Shown: positions 35,718 through 45,093 of the stretch, piece after piece
Layout: every line of letters starts with the position of its first letter
How positions within the stretch are numbered: position 1 is the stretch's first letter
Origin: QZLE01 sp033852075
GTDB lineage: Bacteria; Pseudomonadota; Gammaproteobacteria; QZLD01
Direction: 5' to 3'
Assembly: GCA_033852075.1 (NCBI GenBank)
Contig: JAWSVC010000008.1
Location: 1 to 64,000, forward strand
DNA length: 64,000 nt
Made by a program: the position numbers and the translations under genes
Notes under the pieces: model-generated
Databases searched by the model: none
Seen by the model: only the letters and a program-made list of their open reading frames with translations
What the model was told of the DNA's origin: nothing

Positions 35718-36977
35718 ATGACAAAAAAAAGACACCAAAAAAATCAACTTTGCTGCTCATTTTGCGGAAGAGACCAATCTGTAGTAGGTTCACTAGTTGC
35801 CGGACCATCTGTTTACATTTGCCACGATTGTATAAAACAGTGCTCGGGATTATTAGGAAATGAACTTAACGACACAATAGCTCCTCTAGTAGCCGAATTA
35901 CTAAAACCCAAAGAGATACATGCATATCTAGACAAATATATAACCGGGCAAGACCAAGCAAAAAAAGTGCTATCTGTTGCTGTATATAATCACTATAAGC
36001 GCCTGTTATTTAGACATAGCGACGAAGGAACCAAATTACACAAAAGCAATATCCTGATGATCGGCCCAACCGGATCAGGCAAAACCTTGCTTGCTCAATC
36101 ATTAGCAAAAAAACTTGATGTCCCTTTCACTATTGTTGATGCCACCACTCTAACCGAGGCAGGTTATGTTGGCGAAGATATCGAAAGCATTCTGCAAAAA
36201 CTGCTAACTAACTGCGATTATGATGTTGAAAAGGCTGAACAGGGAATCATCTACATTGATGAGATCGATAAATTATCCAAAAGAGCAGACGCCCATCATT
36301 CTGGAAGAGATGTCTCTGGCGAAGGGGTTCAGCAAGCCCTTTTAAAAATGATTGAAGGCAGCATAGTCAATGTTCCAATAAAAAACGGGGCGCGACATGG
36401 CCATCAGGAAACCATTAAGTTAAACACCGAAAACATCCTGTTTATCTGTGGAGGGGCATTTGCAAACCTCGACAAGGTTATCGAACAACGTAGTGAAAAA
36501 TCCGGACTTGGATTTACCGCCAGTATTAAACAAATAAAATCCGGACATAAATTCGCTGCAAAACTAAAAGGGTTAGAAACCCAGGATCTTATCAACTTTG
36601 GATTAATTCCTGAATTTGTTGGCAGGTTATCAGTAACCGCGATTCTGGATGAACTAGATGCTCACGATCTTATCGAAGTAATGACTCAACCCCAAAACGC
36701 CTTACTGAAACAGTATCAATACATGTTTGCAATGGAAGATTGTGATCTGGCATTCACACCAGAAGCACTTGAGACAATTGCCAACATGGCTATTAAAAAA
36801 CGTACCGGTGCCAGAGGCCTGCGAACCATAGTAGAAAATATCTTATTGGATACAATGTACGACCTACCATCTATGGAAGATGTTTATAAGATAGTGATCG
36901 ATAAAGATGTTGTTTTGGGTATTGAGCAACCACATCACTATCATTATGACCAAAGACTAGTGCAGGGAATTGACTAG
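35718..36977 (+). CDS. divergent ClpX-type AAA+ unfoldase
   Basis: 419 aa. N-terminal zinc domain (CSFCGRDQS ... YICHDCI), Walker A GPTGSGKT, Walker B IIYIDEIDK, pore-1 loop GYVGED, sensor region ILFICGGAFANLDKVI and arginine region KKRTGARGLRTIVEN, all as in ClpX. The ClpP-docking loop reads LGF where E. coli has IGF. The RKH loop, normally R-K-H, reads A-R-H (NGARHGHQE). There is no clpP or lon nearby, unlike the standard tig-clpP-clpX-lon locus, so this is probably a second ClpX paralogue with altered substrate choice. A terminator follows. Confidence 0.9.
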   Translation: MTKKRHQKNQLCCSFCGRDQSVVGSLVAGPSVYICHDCIKQCSGLLGNELNDTIAPLVAELLKPKEIHAYLDKYITGQDQAKKVLSVAVYNHYKRLLFRHSDEGTKLHKSNILMIGPTGSGKTLLAQSLAKKLDVPFTIVDATTLTEAGYVGEDIESILQKLLTNCDYDVEKAEQGIIYIDEIDKLSKRADAHHSGRDVSGEGVQQALLKMIEGSIVNVPIKNGARHGHQETIKLNTENILFICGGAFANLDKVIEQRSEKSGLGFTASIKQIKSGHKFAAKLKGLETQDLINFGLIPEFVGRLSVTAILDELDAHDLIEVMTQPQNALLKQYQYMFAMEDCDLAFTPEALETIANMAIKKRTGARGLRTIVENILLDTMYDLPSMEDVYKIVIDKDVVLGIEQPHHYHYDQRLVQGID

Positions 36978-37001
36978 TTTTATCACAATTTTCAAGTCAA
37001 C

Positions 37002-37028
37002 AGGGGCTGCATAAGCCCCTTTTTCTTT
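37002..37028 (+). terminator. terminator of the ClpX-like gene
   Basis: AGGGGCT-GCATA-AGCCCCTTTTTCTTTT, a short stem with a T run, 25 bases after the stop codon. Confidence 0.88.
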
Positions 37029-37084
37029 TCCGTTTTGTTACAACTGGCAATACCTACTTGCCTATAGAGTTAATAATCTGCTAT

Positions 37085-37125
37085 GTTCTAATCTTTGGTC
37101 ATCTATGTGACCAAATGGATAGAAC
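37085..37125 (+). promoter_or_regulatory. hairpin in the aroG upstream region
   Basis: Outer GTTCTA/TAGAAC and inner TTTGGTCA (37094-37101)/TGACCAAA (37108-37115) form a nested dyad about 50 bases before the aroG start. It could be an operator or an RNA hairpin. It does not match the TyrR or TrpR consensus as I know it. Confidence 0.45.
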
Positions 37126-37176
37126 GAAGCAGAAAATACAGGAAATAAATAAACCTCGGGGATATAAAACAAAGCA

Positions 37177-38235
37177 ATGACCAAATTAGAAAACATAAAT
37201 GTTATAGCACAAGATCTATTACCAACCCCAAATGAACTTATCCAAAAGATCAAGTTAGACCCTCAAGGCTCAGCAAATGTTGAAGAGGCCAGAAGAACCA
37301 TCGAAAACATATTAGATGGCAAGGATAAAAGACTGCTTGTCGTTGTAGGCCCGTGTTCTATCCACGACCTTGACCAAGCTAAAGAATACGCAGACAAACT
37401 AAAACGGTTGGCTGATGAGTTAAAAGAGCAGCTTTATATCGTAATGCGTGTCTATTTTGAAAAGCCAAGAACAACTGTAGGCTGGAAAGGTTTTATTAAC
37501 GACCCTGACCTGGATGATTCATTCAACATCAATTCCGGCCTGGAAAAGGCACGTGAATTATTAATCCATTTGGCACACATGGGACTGCCTGCAGCGACAG
37601 AAGCACTAGATCCAATCACGCCACAATATATTGGTGATCTTATCGCCTGGACAGCAATCGGAGCCAGAACCGCTGAATCACAAACTCACAGAGAGATGTC
37701 GAGCGGACTTTCATCACCTGTTGGCCTTAAAAACGGAACCGATGGCAGTCTAACTGTTGCCATAAATGCCCTAAAGGCAGTATCTGCACCACACAGTTTC
37801 CTTGGAATTGATACCAACGGCAGATGCGCAGTAATCCGTACCAAAGGCAATAAATATGGCCACACCATTTTGCGTGGTGGTAGCAAACCAAACTACGACA
37901 AGGCATCCATAGAACAGTGCGAATCTGAACTGGAAAAATCCGGATTACGCAAAAAAATTATCGTTGATTGCAGTCACGCAAATTCTAACAAAGATCCCGG
38001 CCAACAACCGTTGGTACTTGATTACTGCGTAAATCAGATCATTGATGGCAACCAATCAATTGTCGGAGTTATGCTGGAAAGTAATCTTGAATGGGGAAAT
38101 CAACCCTTGACTGAAAAAATTTCTGAATTAAAGTACGGTGTTTCGATTACAGATGCCTGCATTGATTGGAGCACCACAGAAGAATGCCTGCGCAGAACCG
38201 CAGACAGGCTGACTGGAATCTTGGAAAAAAGGTAA
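37177..38235 (+). CDS. aroG: 3-deoxy-7-phosphoheptulonate synthase, class I
   Basis: First step of the shikimate pathway: phosphoenolpyruvate + erythrose 4-phosphate to DAHP. 352 aa. VVGPCSIHD, MRVYFEKPRTTVGWKG, ESQTHREMSSGLSSPVGLKNGTDG and the metal-binding IVDCSHANS are AroFGH hallmarks. Which aromatic amino acid inhibits it cannot be read with confidence, so the symbol is by general similarity. Its product feeds trpE/trpG, also in this window. Confidence 0.95.
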   Translation: MTKLENINVIAQDLLPTPNELIQKIKLDPQGSANVEEARRTIENILDGKDKRLLVVVGPCSIHDLDQAKEYADKLKRLADELKEQLYIVMRVYFEKPRTTVGWKGFINDPDLDDSFNINSGLEKARELLIHLAHMGLPAATEALDPITPQYIGDLIAWTAIGARTAESQTHREMSSGLSSPVGLKNGTDGSLTVAINALKAVSAPHSFLGIDTNGRCAVIRTKGNKYGHTILRGGSKPNYDKASIEQCESELEKSGLRKKIIVDCSHANSNKDPGQQPLVLDYCVNQIIDGNQSIVGVMLESNLEWGNQPLTEKISELKYGVSITDACIDWSTTEECLRRTADRLTGILEKR

Positions 38236-38338
38236 ATACAAGAACTTATTAACGGTTTATAAGTCTAAAAAAGGATATCATATTAGTTTCGATGCGAGAG
38301 CTTGAAGCTAAAAAACAAGCACGTAAAAGGAGATAAAC

Positions 38339-38767
38339 ATGCCTGGCAACAGATTACCAATAAAAGGGATTGAGCCGTACGAACCAGCTGAAGGCGAAGA
38401 ATATATGAATGCTGATCAGCTAGAGCACTTCACTAAGATTTTGAAAGCCTGGAAAAAAGAGCTACAAGAAGAGGTAGAACGTACAGTAGATCACATGCGT
38501 GATGATGCTACAAACCACGCCGACCCTGCTGACCGAGCCTCTCAAGAAGAAGAGTTCTCTTTAGAACTACGCGCAAGAGATCGTGAACGCAAGCTAATCC
38601 GCAAAATCGACAAAACGCTAAACAAGATCCAACAAGATGATTATGGGTTTTGCGAAGCATGTGGAATCGAAATCGGTCTTAAACGACTGGAAGCTCGTCC
38701 AACTGCTGATCTATGTATAGACTGCAAAGTACTGGCAGAGATCAAAGAAAAACAACAAGTAGCCTAA
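38339..38767 (+). CDS. dksA: RNA polymerase-binding transcription factor DksA
   Basis: 142 aa. It acts with ppGpp in the secondary channel of RNA polymerase in the stringent response. The coiled-coil tip DPADRASQEEE carries the two acidic residues, followed by FSLELRARDRERKLIRKIDKTL and the zinc finger CEACG ... CIDC with all four cysteines. AGGAG lies about 8 bases before the ATG. A terminator follows. Confidence 0.97.
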   Translation: MPGNRLPIKGIEPYEPAEGEEYMNADQLEHFTKILKAWKKELQEEVERTVDHMRDDATNHADPADRASQEEEFSLELRARDRERKLIRKIDKTLNKIQQDDYGFCEACGIEIGLKRLEARPTADLCIDCKVLAEIKEKQQVA

Positions 38768-38788
38768 AATTAGCGCTATAACAAATAC

Positions 38789-38829
38789 AGCCGCACTCCC
38801 TGGTGACAGCATGGTAGTGCGGCTTTTTT
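38789..38829 (+). terminator. terminator of dksA
   Basis: AGCCGCACT and AGTGCGGCTTTTTT form a 9-bp stem with a 17-base loop and a T run. Confidence 0.9.
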
Positions 38830-38863
38830 ATAACTAGCACAACAATATTTAATAAGACAAGTA

Positions 38864-39337
38864 ATGAATAGAAAGCAACAGATCATCGCATTGCAAATAG
38901 CCGTGATAGTAAATGCAATTCTATTTATTAGTGGTGTTATCGCACCAATGCTAACCCTGAAAAAATTTGTCCTGTTCTCCAATACCTTCTCGATAATCAC
39001 TGGAATTACGACCCTGCTGGAAGAGGGAAAGATATTTCTGTTTATTATCATCACCCTTTTCAGTCTGATCCTACCCACCGCCAAACTTATTGTTATCTTT
39101 CTGGTGCTGCGCCAAAAAACCAAAGAAAGACTGCAACGCTATTTACACCTAATGCATATGTACGGCAAATGGTCAATGCTGGATGTATTTGTAGTTGGGA
39201 TCATGGTCGTGATAATCAAGATCGAAGGAATGATCAAGGTAAATATTCACTACGGATTTTATATCTTCACCTGCGCGGTTTTAATGACTATGGTGCTGAC
39301 TACATTAGTTAGCTGGTTGGATAAGAGAGAAACTTAG
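38864..39337 (+). CDS. PqiA-family inner-membrane protein
   Basis: 157 aa with about four transmembrane helices (roughly 8-30, 57-83, 100-122, 128-150). HLMHMYGKWSMLDVFVVGIMVV is the signature of the paraquat-inducible protein A domain. It has a single domain, whereas E. coli PqiA has two and works with the MCE protein PqiB; there is no pqiB nearby. The role in membrane lipid transport or stress is known only for the family. It is convergent with prfA across a REP palindrome. Confidence 0.85.
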   Translation: MNRKQQIIALQIAVIVNAILFISGVIAPMLTLKKFVLFSNTFSIITGITTLLEEGKIFLFIIITLFSLILPTAKLIVIFLVLRQKTKERLQRYLHLMHMYGKWSMLDVFVVGIMVVIIKIEGMIKVNIHYGFYIFTCAVLMTMVLTTLVSWLDKRET

Positions 39338-39342
39338 ATAGC

Positions 39343-39368
39343 GTCATACCGGCGAAGGCCGGTATGAC
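39343..39368. repeat. REP-like palindrome between convergent genes
   Basis: GTCATACCGGC-GAAG-GCCGGTATGAC, a perfect palindrome apart from the 4-base loop, between the PqiA-like gene and prfA. Confidence 0.85.
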
Positions 39369-39384
39369 AGCACTCTTTTAATAA

Positions 39385-40473
39385 CTACAAAGACTCATTT
39401 AGAGAAGCCAACATATCCGCCTGATGCTCACTCAAAAGCGGATCAACAACCTGCCCCAAATCGCCCTGCATAATCTCCGGTAACTTATACAAAGTCAGAT
39501 TAACTCTGTGATCGGTCACACGACCTTGTGGGTAGTTATAGGTACGAATACGTTCTGATCTATCACCACTTCCCACTTGTAACCTACGGGCACTTGATTG
39601 TTCTGCTGCCTGTTTTTCCTGCTCAATCACCAACATCTTTGATTGCAATAATGACATAGCACGCGCACGATTTTTATGCTGCGAACGCTCATCTTGACAC
39701 TCTACAACAATACCGGTTGGCAGGTGAGTAATACGAATCGCGGAATCGGTCTTATTAACATGCTGGCCACCAGCGCCAGATGCCCTAAAGGTATCAACCT
39801 TTAGATCTGCCGGATTGATCTCAACGCCTTCAACCTCATCAACCTCAGGCAAAATAGCAACTGTACAAGCTGATGTATGAATTCTGCCTTGCGATTCAGT
39901 TTCCGGAACACGCTGCACTCTATGCGCTCCTGATTCAAATTTCAGCTTGGAATATGCGCCATCACCAACAATCTTGGCGACAATCTCTTTGTAACCACCG
40001 TGTTCACCATGGTTTTCACTAATAATCTCAACGCGCCACCCCTGTTGCTCTGCATACCTTGAATACATACGGAATAGATCACCTGAAAAGATCGCAGCCT
40101 CATCACCACCAGTACCAGCACGCACCTCAAGATAGATATTTTTGTCGTCATTCGGGTCTCGAGGAAGCAATAGAATCTGCAACTCACTGGCCAAACGTTC
40201 AAGGTTTTCTTTGGCAGATGCAATCTCATCCTGCGCCATTTCACGCATATCCGGATCATCATCTTTAAGCATTTCATTTGCTGCAGCCAGATCCTCCTCT
40301 GCCCCCTGATACTCCTCAAACGCCTTGACAATTGGCTCAAGCTGGGAATACTCTTTTGAAAGGTCACGAAATTTATTTTGATCTGAAATAATATCAGGAT
40401 CAGAAAGTAGGGCCGCTAATTCGGCATATCTTTCCGCTACATGTTCAAGCTTGCTTAATATCGATTTATTCAC
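39385..40473 (-). CDS. prfA: peptide chain release factor 1
   Basis: It reads UAA and UAG stop codons. 362 aa. The GGQ loop SGAGGQHVNKTDSAIR and the conserved RRLQVGSGDRSERIRTYNYPQGRVTDHR are present. hemA, its usual upstream neighbour, and prmC, its usual downstream partner, are both absent; the TPR-lolB-ispE block that normally starts on the other side of hemA is divergent from it here, suggesting that hemA was moved or lost from the locus. Confidence 0.97.
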   Translation of the reverse strand: MNKSILSKLEHVAERYAELAALLSDPDIISDQNKFRDLSKEYSQLEPIVKAFEEYQGAEEDLAAANEMLKDDDPDMREMAQDEIASAKENLERLASELQILLLPRDPNDDKNIYLEVRAGTGGDEAAIFSGDLFRMYSRYAEQQGWRVEIISENHGEHGGYKEIVAKIVGDGAYSKLKFESGAHRVQRVPETESQGRIHTSACTVAILPEVDEVEGVEINPADLKVDTFRASGAGGQHVNKTDSAIRITHLPTGIVVECQDERSQHKNRARAMSLLQSKMLVIEQEKQAAEQSSARRLQVGSGDRSERIRTYNYPQGRVTDHRVNLTLYKLPEIMQGDLGQVVDPLLSEHQADMLASLNESL

Positions 40474-40663
40474 ACATCAACCTTATTTAATTAAAATCAA
40501 GGAATAACCATTGGCGCAAATTATCCAGAATTTTCACTCTTAATTCCAGCGGTTTAACCTCAATACTTATGAATTTATCGCAAATCTTGGAGTCTACAAC
40601 AAAAGATTCAAGGAATAATGCCGCGAAATGGTATATTCTAAAAAGATGGGAAAAGGATATCAT

Positions 40664-42385
40664 ATGAAGAACATCTCAATAATTTTCACATTCATGGGGT
40701 TAATTTTACTCTCTACTGGTTGTGCACAGATACAAACTAAAGAAGAAAAAACAACACCTCAGGATCAACAAACCATCACCAGACCGATTCAGCACGAAGA
40801 TCTTACGGCAGAAATGCTCTTTCATGTCCTAAAGGCAGAACTAGCCCTATATGACAATAATTATGATGCAGCATTAAGCAGCTATAGTTGGATTATTGAA
40901 AACACCTTTGACTACCGCCTGATTCGCCGGGCTACAAGAATTGCACTGGGAGCCAAACACAATTTGCTGGCAATGAAATCAATAAATCGCTGGCTCGATG
41001 TTTCACCAGATGATCCAGAGGCGATTCAATTAGCAGTTATCATATCCATTAGATTAGGCAAAACAGATGATGCTATAAAACATCTAGATACTCTACTAAA
41101 ACTAGATACCCAGCAAGATAAAGAAAAACTTTTCGGAATGCTATCTGCCACGTTAAAAGGGGAGCCTGATCAGGAACAAACCATTGAATCATTGCGCGAT
41201 CTTGCAAACAAATACCCAGATAACCCATATTTAATTATCACCCTTGCAGAGATTGAATATCAAAACCAATACTATTCACAGATACTGGAAAATATTGAAC
41301 TAGTTTTACAACTTAAACCCAATTGGCAAAGAGCCTTATTATTAAAAGCGCAAACCTTATTTGCGCTTGGGCAATATGACAAAGCTGCCGAGCAATTTGA
41401 ACAAATATTTAACGATGATCCAGACAACATCCAGCCTAGAATAACCTATGCCCGCTCCCTTTTAACAATTGGAAATATAAATGCCGCACTTGATCAATTA
41501 AGAGAGATCATAACTATATCCCCAGATAACCACGAGATTATCCTATATACCATCCCTCTGCTTATATCATCTGAAAGATTTGATGTTGCAGAGGATTACA
41601 TCAATGCCTTACTTGAGAAAAAAATAGAAATAGACACCGCGCTATTTCACAAAGGAGTACTTAGACAGACTCAAGGCAAAGAGCAAGAAGCAAAAAATTA
41701 CTTTGAGCAAATAGAATCTGGACAAAACTTTCTTGAAGCAAAATTCAGGCTTGCACAAATCACAGCAAAAAGCGGTGAACTCGAAAAGGCCCTTTCTCAA
41801 CTGCAAAAATTACGCAAACGGCATCCTGATTTTACAACTCAAATTTTATTGATGGAGGCTGAACTCTTACGCAATAAAAAGATGTACCAGCGCGCAATTG
41901 ATCTGATGAATGAAGGGCTTGCTCAAGACCCAGATAACGATCAATTACTTTATAATCGTGCGATGTTAGCCGTTGATCTAAACGACATTATCCTTGCAGA
42001 AAAAGACCTGCGACACGTTATTGAACTCGTGCCCGATCATGCACACGCCTATAACGCCTTGGGTTATACGCTAGCAGACGAAACCGATCGTTATCAAGAA
42101 GCCAAAGAACTGATTGAAAAGGCCTATGCTCTACTTCCAAATGACGTTGCAATTATCGACAGTATGGGATGGGTATATTTCAAACTCGGCAATTATGAAA
42201 AAGCAAAAAAATACCTGCTCCAAGCCCTGAAGATGCGCAAAGATCCAGAGATTGCATCACACATGGGGCAGCTATTAATTGCGATCGGCAAAAAGAAAGA
42301 AGCCGAAGAATTTCTACAAGGTGTACTTGATCAATTTCCGGAAAATGAAATAATTATCAACATCCTCAAACAGCTTGAAAATTAA
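40664..42385 (+). CDS. TPR-repeat lipoprotein
   Basis: 573 aa. Signal peptide with lipobox LLSTGC, then at least a dozen TPR-like helical pairs through to the C-terminus (e.g. AALSSYSWIIENTFDYRLI, YDKAAEQFEQIFNDDPDN, AHAYNALGYTLADETDRYQEAKELI, WVYFKLGNYEKAKKYLLQAL). TPR lipoproteins beside lolB and ispE are conserved in gammaproteobacteria; their exact role is unknown but probably concerns envelope protein assembly. I chose the ATG at 40664 with AGGA 7 bases upstream. lolB follows after 14 bases. Confidence 0.9.
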   Translation: MKNISIIFTFMGLILLSTGCAQIQTKEEKTTPQDQQTITRPIQHEDLTAEMLFHVLKAELALYDNNYDAALSSYSWIIENTFDYRLIRRATRIALGAKHNLLAMKSINRWLDVSPDDPEAIQLAVIISIRLGKTDDAIKHLDTLLKLDTQQDKEKLFGMLSATLKGEPDQEQTIESLRDLANKYPDNPYLIITLAEIEYQNQYYSQILENIELVLQLKPNWQRALLLKAQTLFALGQYDKAAEQFEQIFNDDPDNIQPRITYARSLLTIGNINAALDQLREIITISPDNHEIILYTIPLLISSERFDVAEDYINALLEKKIEIDTALFHKGVLRQTQGKEQEAKNYFEQIESGQNFLEAKFRLAQITAKSGELEKALSQLQKLRKRHPDFTTQILLMEAELLRNKKMYQRAIDLMNEGLAQDPDNDQLLYNRAMLAVDLNDIILAEKDLRHVIELVPDHAHAYNALGYTLADETDRYQEAKELIEKAYALLPNDVAIIDSMGWVYFKLGNYEKAKKYLLQALKMRKDPEIASHMGQLLIAIGKKKEAEEFLQGVLDQFPENEIIINILKQLEN

Positions 42386-42399
42386 CTGCCGGAAAATTT

Positions 42400-43017
42400 A
42401 TGCGCATAAAACTTATACTGGTACTGATTACCATATCTGCAATATTCAGCGGCTGTACCACTGTCCCAGAACCCAAACGTAAACCAGAAGAGATCCGTAA
42501 ACTATATCATCAGCGCCTATCCATAGTTGAAAAACTTAACAACTGGAAGATCGATGCCAGAGCAGGTTTCTCTACCGCAAATGATAGTGGATCTGTATCA
42601 ATGATCTGGCAACAAAAAGACAAGGCATACCATATCACCATCATTGCACCGCTTGGCCAGGGAAGATTGGATCTTTATGGGGAAGGCCCAGACGTTGTCC
42701 TAAAAACCAGCGATGGCAAAACCCTGTACGGCGAATCAGCTCAAAATCTAATATACAAAGCAACTGGATTTATAGTCCCAATAGAAAGCTTAGGTCATTG
42801 GATTAAAGGTATTCCTGGAGTACAACCTTATGCAAACATTACCTATAACAATGACGGAACCATTGCAACGATGCAACAGGAAGAATGGGATATAGAATAT
42901 CTTGATTATCAGGTTCATAAAAATACAATTCTTCCTCGTAAAATATGCGCTATCAACAACGATTTAAAAATAAAGATTGTTATTAAAGAATGGGATACTA
43001 ATGAGCAATCAAAATAA
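42400..43017 (+). CDS. lolB: outer-membrane lipoprotein receptor LolB
   Basis: It takes lipoproteins from LolA and inserts them into the outer membrane. 205 aa. Signal peptide with lipobox IFSGC, then LNNWKIDARAGFSTANDSGSVSMIWQQKDKAYHITIIAPLGQG, the conserved LolB core, and later LGHWIKGIPG. Its 3' end overlaps ispE by 17 bases. Confidence 0.94.
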   Translation: MRIKLILVLITISAIFSGCTTVPEPKRKPEEIRKLYHQRLSIVEKLNNWKIDARAGFSTANDSGSVSMIWQQKDKAYHITIIAPLGQGRLDLYGEGPDVVLKTSDGKTLYGESAQNLIYKATGFIVPIESLGHWIKGIPGVQPYANITYNNDGTIATMQQEEWDIEYLDYQVHKNTILPRKICAINNDLKIKIVIKEWDTNEQSK

Positions 43018-43900
43018 CTATTCTACCCCCAACTCCCCAAAAAGTTTCTTTGAACCAGACTGTTGGCCAGCCCCAGGCAAACTAAACCTGTTTTTGCATA
43101 TCACTGGTCGTCGTGAAGATGGTTACCACCTATTGCAGACAATGTTTCAATTCTTCGACTTTGGTGACTCACTATACTTCGACACCAATAATAGCGGCCA
43201 GCTTCACAGAATTACCAAGATAGAAGGCGTATCCGAAGAACAAGACCTAATAATCCGCGCCGCAAAAATGCTTAAAGAAACTAGTGGCTGCACAAAAGGT
43301 GCTGATATTAAAATTACCAAAAGATTACCAATGGGCGGTGGAATCGGCGGTGGCAGTTCAGATGCAGCAACCACATTAGTGGCACTAAATCAGCTCTGGG
43401 AAATCAATATGAGCCTCGAAGAATTAGCAAAAATCGGCATAAATTTAGGTGCAGACGTACCAATATTCATCCACGGCAAAGCGGCCTGGGCAGAAGGAAT
43501 TGGCGAAAAAATCAGCTACTTAGATAGCACAGAACCATGCTATCTAATAATCAAACCTGATTGCAGTGTGCCAACAGCACAAATTTTTTCACATCCGGGA
43601 TTGACAAGAGACACGCAAAAGTTGAAAATGTCCGCCTTTCGTAGAGGGCTCGGCAATGATTGCGAAGAAGTTGTCCGCTCTTTATACCCACAAGTTGCAG
43701 AGGCACTTGATTGGCTTTCAGGCTTTCAAACCGCTGAACTCACGGGAACTGGAGCATGCATCTTTGCTGCCTTTGATACCGAAGAGCAAGCAAGAAATGT
43801 TGCTAGTAAAGCACCTGCGAAATGGGATACAATTATTGCCAGAGGTTTAAATAGCTCACCGCTAAATTTTAAACTCTCTGAAAGAAAAGCTACACAATAG
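43001..43900 (+). CDS. ispE: 4-diphosphocytidyl-2-C-methyl-D-erythritol kinase
   Basis: ATP-dependent kinase of the MEP isoprenoid pathway. 299 aa. GHMP kinase motifs: PAPGKLNLFLHITGRREDGYHLLQT, LPMGGGIGGGSSDAATTL (ATP loop) and LTGTGACIFAAF. I chose the ATG at 43001 (GGGA upstream in lolB), which gives the usual length; a longer frame is less likely. Confidence 0.96.
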   Translation: MSNQNNYSTPNSPKSFFEPDCWPAPGKLNLFLHITGRREDGYHLLQTMFQFFDFGDSLYFDTNNSGQLHRITKIEGVSEEQDLIIRAAKMLKETSGCTKGADIKITKRLPMGGGIGGGSSDAATTLVALNQLWEINMSLEELAKIGINLGADVPIFIHGKAAWAEGIGEKISYLDSTEPCYLIIKPDCSVPTAQIFSHPGLTRDTQKLKMSAFRRGLGNDCEEVVRSLYPQVAEALDWLSGFQTAELTGTGACIFAAFDTEEQARNVASKAPAKWDTIIARGLNSSPLNFKLSERKATQ

Positions 43901-43937
43901 CTAAGCAATAAAAAATATCCAGGCAAAAGCCATATAC

Positions 43938-44012
43938 TGGGGCGTCGCCAAGCGGTAAGGCCCGGGGTTTTGATCCCCGTATGCGTAGGTTCGAATCCTG
44001 CCGCCCCAGCCA
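43938..44012 (+). tRNA. tRNA-Gln (anticodon TTG), CCA encoded
   Basis: The acceptor stem TGGGGCG pairs with CGCCCCA, followed by G and CCA. The anticodon stem CGGGG/CCCCG encloses loop TTTTGAT, with anticodon TTG. The T arm AGGTTCGAATCCT is present. 75 bases, between ispE and prs, the classic gammaproteobacterial position. Confidence 0.95.
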
Positions 44013-44065
44013 TTTCTACATAACCAAATCACACAGATAATATCTCAACAGGTGAAGTAACTAAC

Positions 44066-45040
44066 ATGCAGCCTACCTCAAACGTTAATGAAAATAGCGA
44101 GATGATGATATTTACCGGAAATTCTAATCCGGAACTCGCAAAGCAAATCGTTGAACACCTTAATCTTCCAATCGGTAAAGCCGTAGTTGGCAGATTTAGT
44201 GATGGCGAAATCATGGTTGAAATCACAGAACATGTTCGCGGTAGAGATATCTTCATCGTGCAACCAACATGCGCTCCAACCAATGATAACGTGATGGAAC
44301 TATTGGTTATGGCCGATGCACTGCGTCGCTCTTCAGCTGGACGTATCACCGCGGTTATCCCATATTTTGGTTATGCGCGCCAAGATCGCAGATCAAGATC
44401 AGTTCGTGTGCCAATTTCAGCAAAACTTGTAGCAGACATGCTTGAAGCAGCCGGAATTGACCGCGTATTAACCGTTGATCTACATGCAGACCAAATCCAG
44501 GGCTTCTTCAATATCCCTGTTGATAACGTCTACGCATCTCCAATATTCCTTGGAGACATGTGGAAACAAAAATATGAAAACAAAATTGTAGTTTCACCAG
44601 ACGTTGGCGGTGTAGTTCGTGCGCGCGCTGTTGCAAAACTACTTGATGATGCAGATCTTGCAATTATCGACAAACGTCGCCCAAAAGCTAATGTCGCTAC
44701 CGTAATGAATATTATCGGTGACGTAACCAATAAGACCTGCATCCTGGTTGACGATATGGTCGATACCGCAGGAACACTTTGCGAAGCAGCAAAGGCACTC
44801 AAAGGCTTCGGAGCAGCTAAAGTTTACGCATATATTACTCACCCGGTTCTTTCAGGACCTGCGGTTGAAAGAATTACTAATTCTGAATTGGATCAATTAA
44901 TTGTTTCCGATACAATCCCTCTGACAGAGGCCGGAGCAGCCTGCGATAAAATCAGGGTGCTTTCGGTTGCTGAAACACTAGCTGAAACAATTCGCAGAAT
45001 TCATCTCGAGGAATCTGTTAGTTCCATGTTTATGGACTAA
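44066..45040 (+). CDS. prs: ribose-phosphate pyrophosphokinase
   Basis: It makes phosphoribosyl pyrophosphate for purine, pyrimidine, His and Trp synthesis. 324 aa from the first ATG; the family core begins at MIFTGNSNPELA about 12 residues later, so a shorter start is possible. RYFGYARQDRR-type motif (PYFGYARQDRRSRSR region), VTVDLHADQIQGFF and the PRPP-binding CILVDDMVDTAGTLCEAA are present. Confidence 0.96.
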   Translation: MQPTSNVNENSEMMIFTGNSNPELAKQIVEHLNLPIGKAVVGRFSDGEIMVEITEHVRGRDIFIVQPTCAPTNDNVMELLVMADALRRSSAGRITAVIPYFGYARQDRRSRSVRVPISAKLVADMLEAAGIDRVLTVDLHADQIQGFFNIPVDNVYASPIFLGDMWKQKYENKIVVSPDVGGVVRARAVAKLLDDADLAIIDKRRPKANVATVMNIIGDVTNKTCILVDDMVDTAGTLCEAAKALKGFGAAKVYAYITHPVLSGPAVERITNSELDQLIVSDTIPLTEAGAACDKIRVLSVAETLAETIRRIHLEESVSSMFMD

Positions 45041-45048
45041 CATTATCT

Positions 45049-45093
45049 GGTGCTTATAGCACCAATAGGCACCTCGTTTGGTCGCGGACGAGG
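45049..45093 (+). promoter_or_regulatory. hairpins in the prs-rplY gap (possible rplY leader)
   Basis: GGTGC-TTATA-GCACC (45049-45063) and CCTCGT-N10-ACGAGG (45072-45093) stand before rplY without a T run, followed by GCGC and TTAAGTACTTAA dyads. An autoregulatory L25 leader is possible; I cannot match it to a known one. Confidence 0.4.

Noticed and set aside
44029..44349. Minus-strand frames opposite prs and the tRNA-Gln
   Set aside because: They are antisense shadows of prs with no protein-like features.
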